A DNA stretch of 64,000 nucleotides from an uncultured Pseudomonadota bacterium (GTDB lineage: Bacteria; Pseudomonadota; Alphaproteobacteria; Rs-D84): assembly GCA_949298405.1 (NCBI GenBank), contig CASFWA010000005.1, forward strand, positions 1-64,000, given 5' to 3'. Shown here piece after piece: positions 49,234-58,187 of the stretch. The notes under the pieces were generated by a model. The model was not told where the DNA came from, did no database searches, and saw only the letters and a program-made list of their open reading frames with translations. A program made the position numbers and the translations under genes. Within the stretch, counting starts at the first letter, position 1. Each line of letters begins with the position of its first letter.

Positions 49234-51345
49234 ATGACAAGTGAGAGAGAACAAATGTCTTACCTTACGCAAAAAGAATACGAAATATCCGGAAATTCGT
49301 TGCGCGCTTTTTATGATGCCGCAGGTGAATTGATATTTGTTGTTGATAGCACGATAAACGATAGAAAACCTAATGTTTTATTGGTTATGAATCCTGTCGA
49401 AAATCGTAAGTGGGATGATATTTTATCAAATGACTATGGTGTGGATTTGGAAAATGTCAGACCTAAAAAAGATAATAAATATCAAAAGTTAGATATTGAA
49501 TACGATGGGTTGGATATCTATGAACGGTTGATAAACGATTATGAAAATGGCGAAAATTTAGATTTTGATTTGTCTGCATTGGCGGCGATTCGTGATATTT
49601 CTGTGCGCAGGTCTGCGGCAGAAAGATTGGAAAATTCAGAATCTAATGCAATTAAGACGCGTGAAACAATCTTAAAAACTAATGAAACAATTGCTGAGTT
49701 GCAAGTAAAGTTAAAGCAATTAAGAGCAAAACTTTCACAACAGAAAAAACAAGTTGGGAAAGAACCTACTAAACAGTCGGCTGCTAAAATTTTAAGAACA
49801 GAGGCTCAGATTGATGCGACAAATGAAAAATTAAGTAGAGCAAAAAAAAGATTGTTAAATGCTCAAAAACGTTTGGTTGCGGCTGACGAAGATGCAGAGA
49901 TTGCTCGTCGTATATTAAGCAGAGAACCTGTTGATACAAGTGTAATAAAAAAATCTCGTGAAAGTAGTGTAAGTTTGCCTGCAAGGCAATCAAATAAAGA
50001 TTTGGTTGTAAAGCAAGAAGCACCAGTTCCTGTAATGCAAGATACAGATTTTTATGAAGAAATAGAAAATAATTTTGTAGAACAACAAAAGGCAGAACAA
50101 ATGGCTGATGAAGAAGTAAAACCGTTGTTTGATAAAGACCCTGAAATATTAGACGAAGAAATCGCCTTTAAACCGATTGATTTTGGAAATATCGATTCGG
50201 AACCTGTCGTTCAACAGTCGACCCCTAAAATTGAAAATGATTTTAAGGAAATTGCTGTTCATGATAATAATTCTGCTGATGAAACGTTGACTTTTGTACC
50301 GCCTGTTTCTAGACGGACTGTACAAGAAAATAACCCGATAAATGTTAGACCTGTTGACGCGGCAGAAGAAAAACAGCCTGCACCAGTTCTGGATACGATT
50401 ACATCTGTTGAAATGCCGCAAGTTAATATTTCAAATGAAACTTTTTCACAGACAGAACGTGCAGAATCATTGCAAAGCCCGGCACCTGTTATGCCAGAGC
50501 AACCATCTAATATAAATTTAAACCAAAATCTTAATGGCGGAGAAAAGAATATTTCGCCAGCACCAGTGGCTTCTGAGTTTAGACCGGTTTCACCTATTAC
50601 TGGTGGCGCGATTCCTACAACTCCTGCGCCTAAAAAGCCGACCTTGTTGTATTATGTAATGTTGGTTTTATTAATCGCGTTATCTATATTTACATTATGG
50701 CTGTATCAAAAAAATATAAGCAGTGATAATACACCAGACTTAACTGCACCTTTGCAGCAGGTTGAAGAAAACGCTAAAACAGAAGAAGTATTAGAAAATG
50801 TGAATACAAGTGCAGAATCTGCATTTATACCAGAACTTCCTGTGGAGGAGGAAGTAAATGTGGAATCTGTTCAAATAGAAGTGCCTGCCCCTGAAAAAGC
50901 AGAACCAGTACAGATTGAAACAGAAATAGAACCAGAACCTGTGCCTGTGACAGCACCTGTTCAACAAGATACTGTTGTTGTGGAACCAGAACCTGTTGTG
51001 GTCGAAGTAGAAGATGAAGGACCTTTTATTCAACCTATAAATCAGCCAGAACCTATTGCTGAGCCAGAACCTGTTATCCCAACAGAAGAAGAAATTATTG
51101 CAAGCAAGCCTGCTTATAATGTTTCACAAAATGAAAAGATGTTCGTTGCTGCGCCTGAATATGAAACAGATATGCCATATTATGAAGAAGAGGAATATGG
51201 TTCAGATGAAATGCCACTTTGCCCGGATGGGGCTGAACCTGACATGAACGGCTGCTGTGCCGGTGAAATTTATACAGATATGGGAGACGCAGGGTTTAAT
51301 TGCTGCCCAGAAACAGGGGGTGATTGTTTCCCACCGCTGTTTTAA
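49234..51345 (+). CDS. Trans-envelope protein with coiled coil, TM helix, Glu/Pro/Val repeats and Cys-rich tail
   Basis: A 703-residue protein that I do not recognise. A cytoplasmic N-terminal domain (about 1-125) precedes a coiled coil near 140-215 (ETIAELQVKLKQLRAKLSQQKKQ). A long acidic disordered region, one membrane helix near 472-488 (LLYYVMLVLLIALSIFTLWLY) and a periplasmic Glu/Pro/Val repeat region (VEPEPV, IEPEPV, AEPEPV) near 530-625 follow, as in TonB-like spacers. The tail has CPDGAEP..GCCAGE...NCCPETGGDCFPP. It could span the wall to the outer membrane. It is cotranscribed with gcrA. Confidence 0.75.
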   Translation: MTSEREQMSYLTQKEYEISGNSLRAFYDAAGELIFVVDSTINDRKPNVLLVMNPVENRKWDDILSNDYGVDLENVRPKKDNKYQKLDIEYDGLDIYERLINDYENGENLDFDLSALAAIRDISVRRSAAERLENSESNAIKTRETILKTNETIAELQVKLKQLRAKLSQQKKQVGKEPTKQSAAKILRTEAQIDATNEKLSRAKKRLLNAQKRLVAADEDAEIARRILSREPVDTSVIKKSRESSVSLPARQSNKDLVVKQEAPVPVMQDTDFYEEIENNFVEQQKAEQMADEEVKPLFDKDPEILDEEIAFKPIDFGNIDSEPVVQQSTPKIENDFKEIAVHDNNSADETLTFVPPVSRRTVQENNPINVRPVDAAEEKQPAPVLDTITSVEMPQVNISNETFSQTERAESLQSPAPVMPEQPSNINLNQNLNGGEKNISPAPVASEFRPVSPITGGAIPTTPAPKKPTLLYYVMLVLLIALSIFTLWLYQKNISSDNTPDLTAPLQQVEENAKTEEVLENVNTSAESAFIPELPVEEEVNVESVQIEVPAPEKAEPVQIETEIEPEPVPVTAPVQQDTVVVEPEPVVVEVEDEGPFIQPINQPEPIAEPEPVIPTEEEIIASKPAYNVSQNEKMFVAAPEYETDMPYYEEEEYGSDEMPLCPDGAEPDMNGCCAGEIYTDMGDAGFNCCPETGGDCFPPLF

Positions 51346-51363
51346 ATTATGTTGTGAAAAAAA

Positions 51364-51396
51364 TAAAAATGCCGTTTAAAGGCATTTTTATTTTTA
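51364..51396. terminator. Terminator after the envelope protein gene
   Basis: AAAAATGCC and GGCATTTTT form a stem with a 7-nt loop, followed by ATTTTT. Confidence 0.85.
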
Positions 51397-51427
51397 ACTA
51401 ACTAACTAACAAAACAAAAAAGAATTT

Positions 51428-51805
51428 TTATATCGTTTCAATTATTACGATTGCCGCAGAAAAATCATCTTGATCAGTTATTGATAGATGTATTTTTGCA
51501 GCGCCGCCAGCAAGTTCTTTTAATGCCGCCTTGGCGCCACCGGCAAGTAATAATTCTGGTTTGCCCGCGTCATCATGAATAACGGACACATCAGAAAAAG
51601 CAATATCTTCGCCAAAACCTGTACCTAATGCTTTCAAGCACGCTTCACGTGCCGCCCAGAAATTAGCAAGGTGTTTTTCTGCGTTCGCATTATCTGTGTC
51701 TGCATATTCCAATTCTTTCTTTGTGAATATGCGTTGTTTTTTGAATGCTGACCAATCAAGAAATCTGCCGCATTCGACTAAGTCAATTCCAATTCCAAGT
51801 ATCAC
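51428..51805 (-). CDS. acpS: Holo-[acyl-carrier-protein] synthase
   Basis: A 125-residue phosphopantetheinyl transferase that activates acyl-carrier protein. LGIGIDLVECGRF near 3 holds the first Asp, FTKKELEYA near 28, and FWAAREACLKALGTG near 49-63 the Glu and Lys. HLSITDQDDFSAAIVI closes the fold. The start is a GTG with GGGGAGGAAAC upstream. Confidence 0.93.
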   Translation of the reverse strand: MILGIGIDLVECGRFLDWSAFKKQRIFTKKELEYADTDNANAEKHLANFWAAREACLKALGTGFGEDIAFSDVSVIHDDAGKPELLLAGGAKAALKELAGGAAKIHLSITDQDDFSAAIVIIETI

Positions 51806-51928
51806 GGATGTTTCCTCCCCTAGACTTGTTAAACCGATATGCGAATACTAGTCACTTTTTTCCGATTCGTGCAAGCAGAAAATATATTCTTGCTTTTATT
51901 TTATCACAATTGTATAAATACATTTCGT

Positions 51929-52005
51929 CGGGGCGTAGCTCAGCCTGGTAGAGTACTTGCATGGGGTGCAAGGGGTCGCAGGTTCGATTCCTGTCGCCCC
52001 GACCA
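51929..52005 (+). tRNA. tRNA-Pro (GGG)
   Basis: A 77-nt tRNA. The acceptor CGGGGCG pairs with CGCCCCG, the anticodon loop is ATGGGGT in a CTTGC/GCAAG stem, and CCA is encoded. Confidence 0.94.
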
Positions 52006-52009
52006 TTTT

Positions 52010-52438
52010 TTATTTGTTGCATTCTTGGGAAATTGTGTCGGATATTTGCTGTTCCATGGCAAATTGACGACCAAAATTTATCGCGCATGGGTCGCAGTCT
52101 TTGCGAATTTGCCCTGCTCTGCATGTGAATTTTATATTGTTGCATGCGCCTTTTGTCTTTGTCGTTATCTTTTCATTGGCGTATTCATTCGCCATAATTA
52201 AATATTTTTCTGGTATGTTTTCTGGGGTGTATGCCCATAGACGAGATACATAGTTATTAACCCGTTTGGCGCAAGGGTCGTTGTTTGTAATATGAATTAC
52301 ATTTACTGTATCGGGGGTTTGACTTTTTTCGCGACCGGCAGATATGACTAACCATGCCGCAAGCCATATGCATATAATAACAATGAAAAATAATAGTATA
52401 TATTGTGCGGTTTTAAAAGATGTTAGTTGTTTCATCAT
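52010..52438 (-). CDS. Membrane-anchored Cys-containing protein of unknown function
   Basis: A 142-residue protein with an N-terminal membrane helix at about 12-33 (YILLFFIVIICIWLAAWLVI) and a periplasmic domain with six Cys (PCAKR, GACNN, FTCRAG, DCDPC, ECNK). I recognise no family. It overlaps no other gene, and its end is 5 bp from the convergent tRNA-Pro. Confidence 0.65.
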   Translation of the reverse strand: MMKQLTSFKTAQYILLFFIVIICIWLAAWLVISAGREKSQTPDTVNVIHITNNDPCAKRVNNYVSRLWAYTPENIPEKYLIMANEYANEKITTKTKGACNNIKFTCRAGQIRKDCDPCAINFGRQFAMEQQISDTISQECNK

Positions 52439-52566
52439 ATTAAGCGTCCTTATAATTAAGATTTTATCATATTATAAAACAATAAAATACGTGTTTTTAT
52501 TCCTTAAATGTTTGATTTTTTCTTCTGGCTAAATTAAAATGTAGACGAAAAAATAAGGAGAATGAT

Positions 52567-53451
52567 ATGTTCGTTAAAGAAAAATTAAAAACATTCTCTT
52601 GGGTAAATGTCGGAAACCCGGATCATGAAGATTTCGAAAAATTACAAACAGAATATAAAATAGATGAAGATACTATATCCGATATTCTTGACCCTGATGA
52701 ACAACCTAGATTCGAAGTAGAAGATGATTACAAGGTTATAATTGTGCGTTTCCCTATTATTAATAGAGAAACAGATACCTTGTGGCATACAGAGCCGTTA
52801 TCAATAATTTATTCTGCAAATCGTGTAATAACAGTTTGCCGTAAGCGTTGCGATTTATTAGACAAAATAAAAAGAGATGAAAAAACTTCGCGTGAAGAAT
52901 TTATCTTAAATATAATTTACTATATTGCAGAGTCTTATTTGCGCTCGGTGAAAGAACTAAATAAGCGTGTGATAGAATCTAAAAAGGTTTTATTAGAACG
53001 TATACGAAAGAAAGAACTACTTGCATTGTTAGAAGTAGAAAATAGTTATACTCTTTATATGGCGGGTTTAAAAGGTAATGTCGCAGTGCTGGATAAACTT
53101 GAAAAAGTGCGCGGTTTTGTAAAAACAGAAGAAACAAAAGAATTGTCCGAAGATGCGCGCATAGAATTATCGCAGGGTATAGAAGTTGTGACTTCTTATG
53201 GCAAAATGCTTAAATCCATAAAAGAAACATTTGAAAGTGTTATTAATATGGATTCTAATACATATATTAATCGTTTGACTATGTGGAATATTATTTTGGT
53301 CGTTCCGACTGTCGTGGTCGGTTATTACGGAATGAATATGAAATTACCCTTTGCGGAAAATGAAGAAACTGCAACTGCTATATTTGTTTTGATAATGATA
53401 TTGCTATTGGGGTTTGCTATGTTTAGTCTAATAAGACGTAGAGTGATGTAA
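52567..53451 (+). CDS. corA: CorA-family divalent metal transporter
   Basis: A 294-residue CorA-type Mg/Co/Ni channel. The N-terminal alpha/beta domain is followed by a long helix and two membrane segments. The pore signature YYGMN lies near 255, at the end of the first membrane helix (LTMWNIILVVPTVVVGYYGMN), and the second (ATAIFVLIMILLLGFAMFSLI) is followed by a basic tail RRRVM. AAGGAG precedes the ATG. Transport specificity cannot be told from the sequence. Confidence 0.9.
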   Translation: MFVKEKLKTFSWVNVGNPDHEDFEKLQTEYKIDEDTISDILDPDEQPRFEVEDDYKVIIVRFPIINRETDTLWHTEPLSIIYSANRVITVCRKRCDLLDKIKRDEKTSREEFILNIIYYIAESYLRSVKELNKRVIESKKVLLERIRKKELLALLEVENSYTLYMAGLKGNVAVLDKLEKVRGFVKTEETKELSEDARIELSQGIEVVTSYGKMLKSIKETFESVINMDSNTYINRLTMWNIILVVPTVVVGYYGMNMKLPFAENEETATAIFVLIMILLLGFAMFSLIRRRVM

Positions 53452-53481
53452 AAAAACACCTAAATTATTAGGTGTTTTTTA
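53451..53481. terminator. Bidirectional terminator between corA and adk
   Basis: AAAAAACACCTA and TAGGTGTTTTTT form a long stem with a short AT loop between convergent genes. Confidence 0.9.
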
Positions 53482-54033
53482 TTTTCGCAGTGCTTTAAGA
53501 ATATTTGCAAAATTATCGTTTACTTCACCCTGAACATCGACTTCAGAAAATTTGATTTTTGATTCTTTCCTTAGCCATTCTATAACTGGCATAGTCGTGT
53601 TCCAAAATATATCCAATCTATGCTGAATTGCCGATGTGTCGGCATCGTCGGCGCGACCACCGCCCTCACGAATGCGTTTCTGAATACGTTGTATCATGAT
53701 TTCTTTTGGAACTTCTAGATAAATTATGTGGATTTTAAACTTATCAGAATAGTTGGATATAAGCCATTTTGCCTGCTCTGAAGTTCGTGGAAAGCCGTCT
53801 AGTATAATATCTTTGTCGTCTGTTATGCTATTTGCGACGATTTTTAATAATGTGTCGTGCGGAACCAAATCGCCACGTGTAATAATGTCGGCAATAACTT
53901 TGTCTGTTTTTGCTGCATCACGTAAAATAGCACCTGTTTCTATATGATTAAATTCGTGAATTTCACACAACATTCTGGCAAAAGTACCTTTACCAACACC
54001 TTGCCCACCCATAAGTACAATCATTTCTTTCAT
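53479..54033 (-). CDS. adk: Adenylate kinase
   Basis: A 184-residue nucleotide kinase that converts ATP and AMP into two ADP. The P-loop is GGQGVGKGTFARML near 8, the AMP site HIETGAILRDA near 31, LDGFPRTSEQAKWL near 83 and a short LID with RIREGGGRADD near 120. The ATG at 54033 follows TATAAT by 7 nt with no ribosome site, so a leaderless message is likely; the longer frame to 54069 would cross the promoter. The promoter overlaps the rpsA terminator. Confidence 0.85.
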   Translation of the reverse strand: MKEMIVLMGGQGVGKGTFARMLCEIHEFNHIETGAILRDAAKTDKVIADIITRGDLVPHDTLLKIVANSITDDKDIILDGFPRTSEQAKWLISNYSDKFKIHIIYLEVPKEIMIQRIQKRIREGGGRADDADTSAIQHRLDIFWNTTMPVIEWLRKESKIKFSEVDVQGEVNDNFANILKALRK

Positions 54034-54040
54034 GTGGGGT

Positions 54041-54069
54041 ATTATAGCATAAAAAAAAGAACCCGACAA
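54041..54069 (-). promoter_or_regulatory. Promoter of adk, overlapping the rpsA terminator
   Basis: On the minus strand TTGTCG (54069-54064) and TATAAT (54046-54041) have a 17-bp spacer, with the ATG at 54033 7 nt later. Confidence 0.65.
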
Positions 54070-54087
54070 GTATATCGAGTTCTTTTA
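54051..54087 (-). terminator. Terminator of rpsA
   Basis: AAAAGAACTCGA and TCGGGTTCTTTT pair with one mismatch, followed on the minus strand by a run of T. Confidence 0.8.
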
Positions 54088-54107
54088 GCATATAAATAAG
54101 ATAAATC

Positions 54108-55796
54108 TTATTTTTTGCTGTTTTCAATAGCAGCACCTAAAATATCGCCCAATACAGAACCGCTGTCTGCTTGATTCGCATATTCTTTTACTGCTTGTTT
54201 TTCCAATGTCACTTGCAAAGCGCGGATAGACAGTTTTACTGTGTTGTCATCAACTGAAACAACAGATGCTTCAACTGTGTCACCTACGTTAAATTTGCTT
54301 GTGTCCTGTTCCGCTTTTTCACGAGACAAGTCTGTGCGGCGGATGATACCCTTGATGTCATTTGGCAATGCCAAAATCAATTCATCAGGTGTTATTTCAG
54401 ATACTGTACCAGAAACAACTGCACCCTTCTTAATTGCAGCAGCACTGCTGTCTGCACCTTCGGTCAACTGTTTGATGCCCAAAGTAATACGTTCTTTTTC
54501 TGGGTTGATATCCAAAATTTTTGCTGTGACTTCTTGACCACGAACAAATTTTTTCAATTCTTCTTCGTCCAATTTGTTCCAAGACAAGTCGGATATGTGT
54601 ACCATACCGTCTAATTCAGGTGTCAAAGCAACGAACAAACCGAATTCAGTTGTGTTCTTGATAGGACCTGTGACAACGTCACCAACATTGTGTGTTTCTG
54701 CAAATTCTTTCCATGGGTTTGGTTGCAATTGCTTATAACCCAAAGAAATACGACGTTTGTCTTGGTCTATGCCCAATACAACAACGTTGATTTCTTGACC
54801 ATTTTGCAGAACTTTGCTTGGGTGAATGTTTTTATTTGTCCATGACAATTCGGACATGTGTACCAAGCCTTCAATATTATTGCCTAAATCAATGAATGCA
54901 CCGTAGTCTGTTAAAGAAGATACTTTACCAGTTACTGTATCACCTACGTTAAATGCACGTGATGCATTTTCCCATGGGTCTTCTTCTAACTGTTTTGCAC
55001 CTAATGAAATACGATGAGATTCTGGGTCAAATTGTATAACTTTGACTTTAATTTTCTGACCAACATGTACTAATTCACGTGGATGATTTACACGTTTCCA
55101 TGACAAGTCTGTGACGTGTAATAAACCATCGATGCCACCCAAATCAACGAATACACCGTAATCTGTGATATTCTTTACTGTACCTTCGATTACTGCGCCT
55201 AATTCGATATTTTTCATCGCTTCTTTCTGGGCAGCAGCGATTGTATCAGCCTGGATTGCACGACGAGATACGATTGCGTTTGTACGCAATGCATCCATCT
55301 TTAATACGCGGAATTTGTCCTTTAAACCAATCAAAGATTTTGCATCACGAACTGGTTTGTGGTCAACCTGTGAAGATGGCATAAATGCAAATACTCCGTT
55401 GATGTCAACTGTATAACCACCACGAACAACATCGATAATTGTTCCTTCTGGGTCAATGCCTTCTGCAACTGTCTTTTCCAATTCTTTCCATGCTTTTTCT
55501 GCACGTGCTTTTGTATAAGACAGAACTGCCGTACCTTCACGAGATTCATAGCGTTCTACGAATACGTCAATGATATCGCCAACAGATGGAACAGATGCAC
55601 CGAATTCCTTTAATGGAATACGACCTTCTGATTTTAAACCAACATCAACCATGGCAAAATCGCCACGGATATCTTTGACTGTACCTTTTGTTGCATATCC
55701 TTGTAAAGTTTCCTGTGAGCCATAGTTTTGATCAAACATCTTCACGAAATCTTCACCGGATATAGGATTAAATAAATCTTTGGATAAATCTTTCAT
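54108..55796 (-). CDS. rpsA: 30S ribosomal protein S1
   Basis: A 562-residue ribosomal protein with six S1/OB repeats that brings mRNA to the 30S subunit. Repeats begin near 27 (GYATKGTVKDIRGDFAMVDVG), 112, 197 (GAVIEGTVKNITDYGVFVDLGGIDGLLHVTDLSW), 284, 370 and 455. The ATG at 55796 is chosen because the promoter lies at 55903-55931, giving a ~100-nt leader. No Shine-Dalgarno site is seen, as is common for rpsA, whose leader is a target for autoregulation. Confidence 0.95.
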   Translation of the reverse strand: MKDLSKDLFNPISGEDFVKMFDQNYGSQETLQGYATKGTVKDIRGDFAMVDVGLKSEGRIPLKEFGASVPSVGDIIDVFVERYESREGTAVLSYTKARAEKAWKELEKTVAEGIDPEGTIIDVVRGGYTVDINGVFAFMPSSQVDHKPVRDAKSLIGLKDKFRVLKMDALRTNAIVSRRAIQADTIAAAQKEAMKNIELGAVIEGTVKNITDYGVFVDLGGIDGLLHVTDLSWKRVNHPRELVHVGQKIKVKVIQFDPESHRISLGAKQLEEDPWENASRAFNVGDTVTGKVSSLTDYGAFIDLGNNIEGLVHMSELSWTNKNIHPSKVLQNGQEINVVVLGIDQDKRRISLGYKQLQPNPWKEFAETHNVGDVVTGPIKNTTEFGLFVALTPELDGMVHISDLSWNKLDEEELKKFVRGQEVTAKILDINPEKERITLGIKQLTEGADSSAAAIKKGAVVSGTVSEITPDELILALPNDIKGIIRRTDLSREKAEQDTSKFNVGDTVEASVVSVDDNTVKLSIRALQVTLEKQAVKEYANQADSGSVLGDILGAAIENSKK

Positions 55797-55902
55797 AAGA
55801 GAAATTTCATACAAAGTTTGCCGTCGCCAATTGCTTCTTGAAATAGCGAGGTCTTGTGGGGTTAATCGGATTGATAATGCGCCCACCCGCAAAATCGGAC
55901 AA

Positions 55903-55931
55903 ATTATAATGGCTTATTTGACAAAAAGCAA
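55903..55931 (-). promoter_or_regulatory. Promoter of rpsA
   Basis: On the minus strand TTGCTT (55931-55926) and TATAAT (55908-55903) have a 17-bp spacer. The leader to the ATG is about 100 nt. Confidence 0.7.
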
Positions 55932-55983
55932 GCGTTGTTTTGAAAAGTTGGCGGGAAAGTGGGTGCTTTTTTGTGTTAAATAT

Positions 55984-56009
55984 AAAAAACGCCCTTTTGG
56001 GCGTTTTGT
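55984..56009 (-). terminator. Terminator of the porin-like gene
   Basis: AACGCCC and GGGCGTT pair around a 4-nt loop; on the minus strand a run of T follows. Confidence 0.82.
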
Positions 56010-56027
56010 TGATTGGGCTTTTTATGT

Positions 56028-56591
56028 TTAGAATGCCAATCTTGCGCCTAGGTAAATTTGATGTGATTCAATGTCTGTATCTATATTGCCGGCCGGGCTT
56101 TCTATTGTAAATGTTGTGTTATTCAAGTATCTGTAGCCTAAATCGAACATCAGGTTGTCCATAGCAGCATATGTAATGCCTGCGCCTAATTGCCACGCCA
56201 TATTACTATCGTCAACTTTTTCCCCGTCATCTATACTTGTCCAACCATAACCAAGTCCCAGACTTACATATGGGGTTATTGTGGTGTCTGTTTTTATGTC
56301 TGCAAAGAAATTTGCTAGGACAGTGCTGTTTGTAGCATCTGCGCTGTCTATTTTTGCTGTGATATAGTTATATTCTACTTCCCCACGAATAGCAAACATT
56401 GGATCACTATATAATTCTAATCCTAATGCACCTGCAACCAAGAATCCATTGCCGTCTGAATCATAAACTGGGTTAGAAACACTTGTCATGTTATAACCGC
56501 CGCGTACTGCTGCATATGGTGTCAAATTCATAGCAGAAGCCGCAGAAACTGCCAATATCCCTATAAAAGATGTTAATAATATTTTTTTCAT
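56028..56591 (-). CDS. Small outer-membrane beta-barrel protein (opacity/OMP_b-brl type)
   Basis: A 187-residue exported protein with signal peptide 1-20 (ending ASA). Eight amphipathic strands follow (PYAAVRGGYNM, VAGALGLELY, FAIRGEVEYNYI, TPYVSLGLGYGW, MAWQLGAGITYAAMDNLMFDLGYRYLNN), and it ends IYLGARLAF with the C-terminal Phe. This is the OMP_b-brl/opacity form common in alphaproteobacteria, often adhesins or porin-like proteins. AAGGAG precedes the ATG. Confidence 0.88.
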   Translation of the reverse strand: MKKILLTSFIGILAVSAASAMNLTPYAAVRGGYNMTSVSNPVYDSDGNGFLVAGALGLELYSDPMFAIRGEVEYNYITAKIDSADATNSTVLANFFADIKTDTTITPYVSLGLGYGWTSIDDGEKVDDSNMAWQLGAGITYAAMDNLMFDLGYRYLNNTTFTIESPAGNIDTDIESHQIYLGARLAF

Positions 56592-56690
56592 GAAACTCTC
56601 CTTCTTTCAGTTGCGAATGTAGTTTTTCCTTTTCGCTTAATAACATGGTGCTATATGGTTTTTGTAAAAGCAAGATGAAATAAATTCCTA

Positions 56691-56727
56691 AAAAAACAGA
56701 TATGCTTTTGGCATATCTGTTTTTATT
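56691..56727 (-). terminator. Terminator of tig
   Basis: ACAGATATGC and GCATATCTGT form a 10-bp stem with a short loop and long A/T runs. Confidence 0.88.
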
Positions 56728-56743
56728 TCATGGTTTGTTTTTA

Positions 56744-58054
56744 TTAACGAACAGAGGCTTGTTGGAACAATTCTTCTGGTTTAACGCTTTTTTCTTTTGT
56801 TTTTACATGCGTTAACATTGCGTCTAATGCCTTGCGTTCGAATATCATTCCACGCAACATTGCCAAAGCATTTTGATTCTTGTTATAGAATTCAAATACT
56901 TGTTTTGGGTCTGGATACTGTGCTGCTTCTGCCCAGATTGCTTGTTGCAAGTCATCACGAGAAACTTCGACTTTATTCTTTGTTCCCCATTCTGCTAAAA
57001 TTAAACCTAATTTTACACGACGTTCTGCTTCTTTGCGTTCTTTCTTTTCATCCCATTTGTGGTCTTCGCCGCAATCTTTTTCGCAGTGTGCGTGCTGACG
57101 GTCGTGTTCTTGTTTCGCCATATTGTATTCTTGTTCCACAAGAGTTTCTGGCAAGTCTAACTTTACTTTGTCTGCCAATTGGTCTAATAATTCGTTGCGC
57201 ATATCGCGTTTTGCTGCTTCTTCATATTGTTCATTTATGATTTTGCGGATGTGTTCGCGTAATGCTTCTACGCTTTCCTGACCAACTGTTTTTGCTAATT
57301 CGTCATTTAGTTCAGGCAAAACATGTTTGCGTACTTCATGTACTTTGACCGCAAATCTTGCGTCTTTGCCTGCCAAATTTTCTGCATGATAGTCCTTAGG
57401 GAATTTTACATTTACATCAAATTCGTCACCTGCTTTGTGACCAATAACTTGGTCTTCAAAGCCAGGAATAAATGCGCCAGAGCCTAAAATTAAATGATGT
57501 TTTTCTGCTGCGCCACCTTCAAATGCTTCGTCACCTAAGAAACCCTTAAAGTCTATTACTGCGGTGTCACCGTTCTGAGCAGCATAATCTTCTGCTTGTT
57601 TTTCAGCAACACTGCGGCTTTTGCGAATGTTTTCTAAGGATTTTTCAACTTCGGATTCATCCAATGTTGTTGTTTTCTTTACAACAGTATACTTTTCTAA
57701 ATCAATTTCTGGCAGTGTTGGTAAAATGTCAAATTCTAAAGAATATTCTACATCTTTACCGATTTCCCAGCCGGCTAAGTCTGCTTTTGGAGAACCCGCC
57801 AAGCGAATTTTCTTTTCCGCAATATAGTCGTTTAAATCTTTGTTCATTAATTTATCCACTGCTTCACCATATGCAGATGCGTTATATTTTTGGCGAAGAA
57901 CTGATAAAGGAATATGACCAGGACGGAACCCCGCCATTTTTGCTGTTTTCCCATATTCAGTTAAAATTTCATCTGCTGCTGCCTGCAAGTCCGCGGCAGA
58001 AATAGTGCCATTTACAGAATAATGTAAATCTTTGATTTTTTCTTTTTTAAACAT
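56744..58054 (-). CDS. tig: Trigger factor (ribosome-associated chaperone / prolyl isomerase)
   Basis: A 436-residue chaperone that meets nascent chains at the ribosome exit. The ribosome-binding signature is GFRPGHIPLSVLRQKY near 41, in place of the GFRxGK loop. The FKBP-type domain lies near 160-245 (GDTAVIDFKGFLGDEAFEGGAAEKHHLILGSGAFIPGFEDQVIG), and the helical C-terminal domain has a His-rich stretch (EHDRQHAHCEKDCGEDHKWDE near 320-340) that may bind metal. The His/Cys insert is unusual. clpP and clpX, frequent neighbours, are absent. Confidence 0.94.
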   Translation of the reverse strand: MFKKEKIKDLHYSVNGTISAADLQAAADEILTEYGKTAKMAGFRPGHIPLSVLRQKYNASAYGEAVDKLMNKDLNDYIAEKKIRLAGSPKADLAGWEIGKDVEYSLEFDILPTLPEIDLEKYTVVKKTTTLDESEVEKSLENIRKSRSVAEKQAEDYAAQNGDTAVIDFKGFLGDEAFEGGAAEKHHLILGSGAFIPGFEDQVIGHKAGDEFDVNVKFPKDYHAENLAGKDARFAVKVHEVRKHVLPELNDELAKTVGQESVEALREHIRKIINEQYEEAAKRDMRNELLDQLADKVKLDLPETLVEQEYNMAKQEHDRQHAHCEKDCGEDHKWDEKKERKEAERRVKLGLILAEWGTKNKVEVSRDDLQQAIWAEAAQYPDPKQVFEFYNKNQNALAMLRGMIFERKALDAMLTHVKTKEKSVKPEELFQQASVR

Positions 58055-58143
58055 GGTTTTCCCCTAAAAAATATGAATTGCTGAATGATTATACACAGTT
58101 TTTTTATAAACGCAATACAAACTTGAAGTCTTTTTTTATATAA

Positions 58144-58173
58144 GAAAAAATCCGCCAAATGGCGGATTTTTTT
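58144..58173 (-). terminator. Terminator of rplM-rpsI
   Basis: AATCCGCC and GGCGGATT pair with an AAAT loop; on the minus strand a run of T follows. Confidence 0.88.
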
Positions 58174-58187
58174 GAGTGGCAAACATA

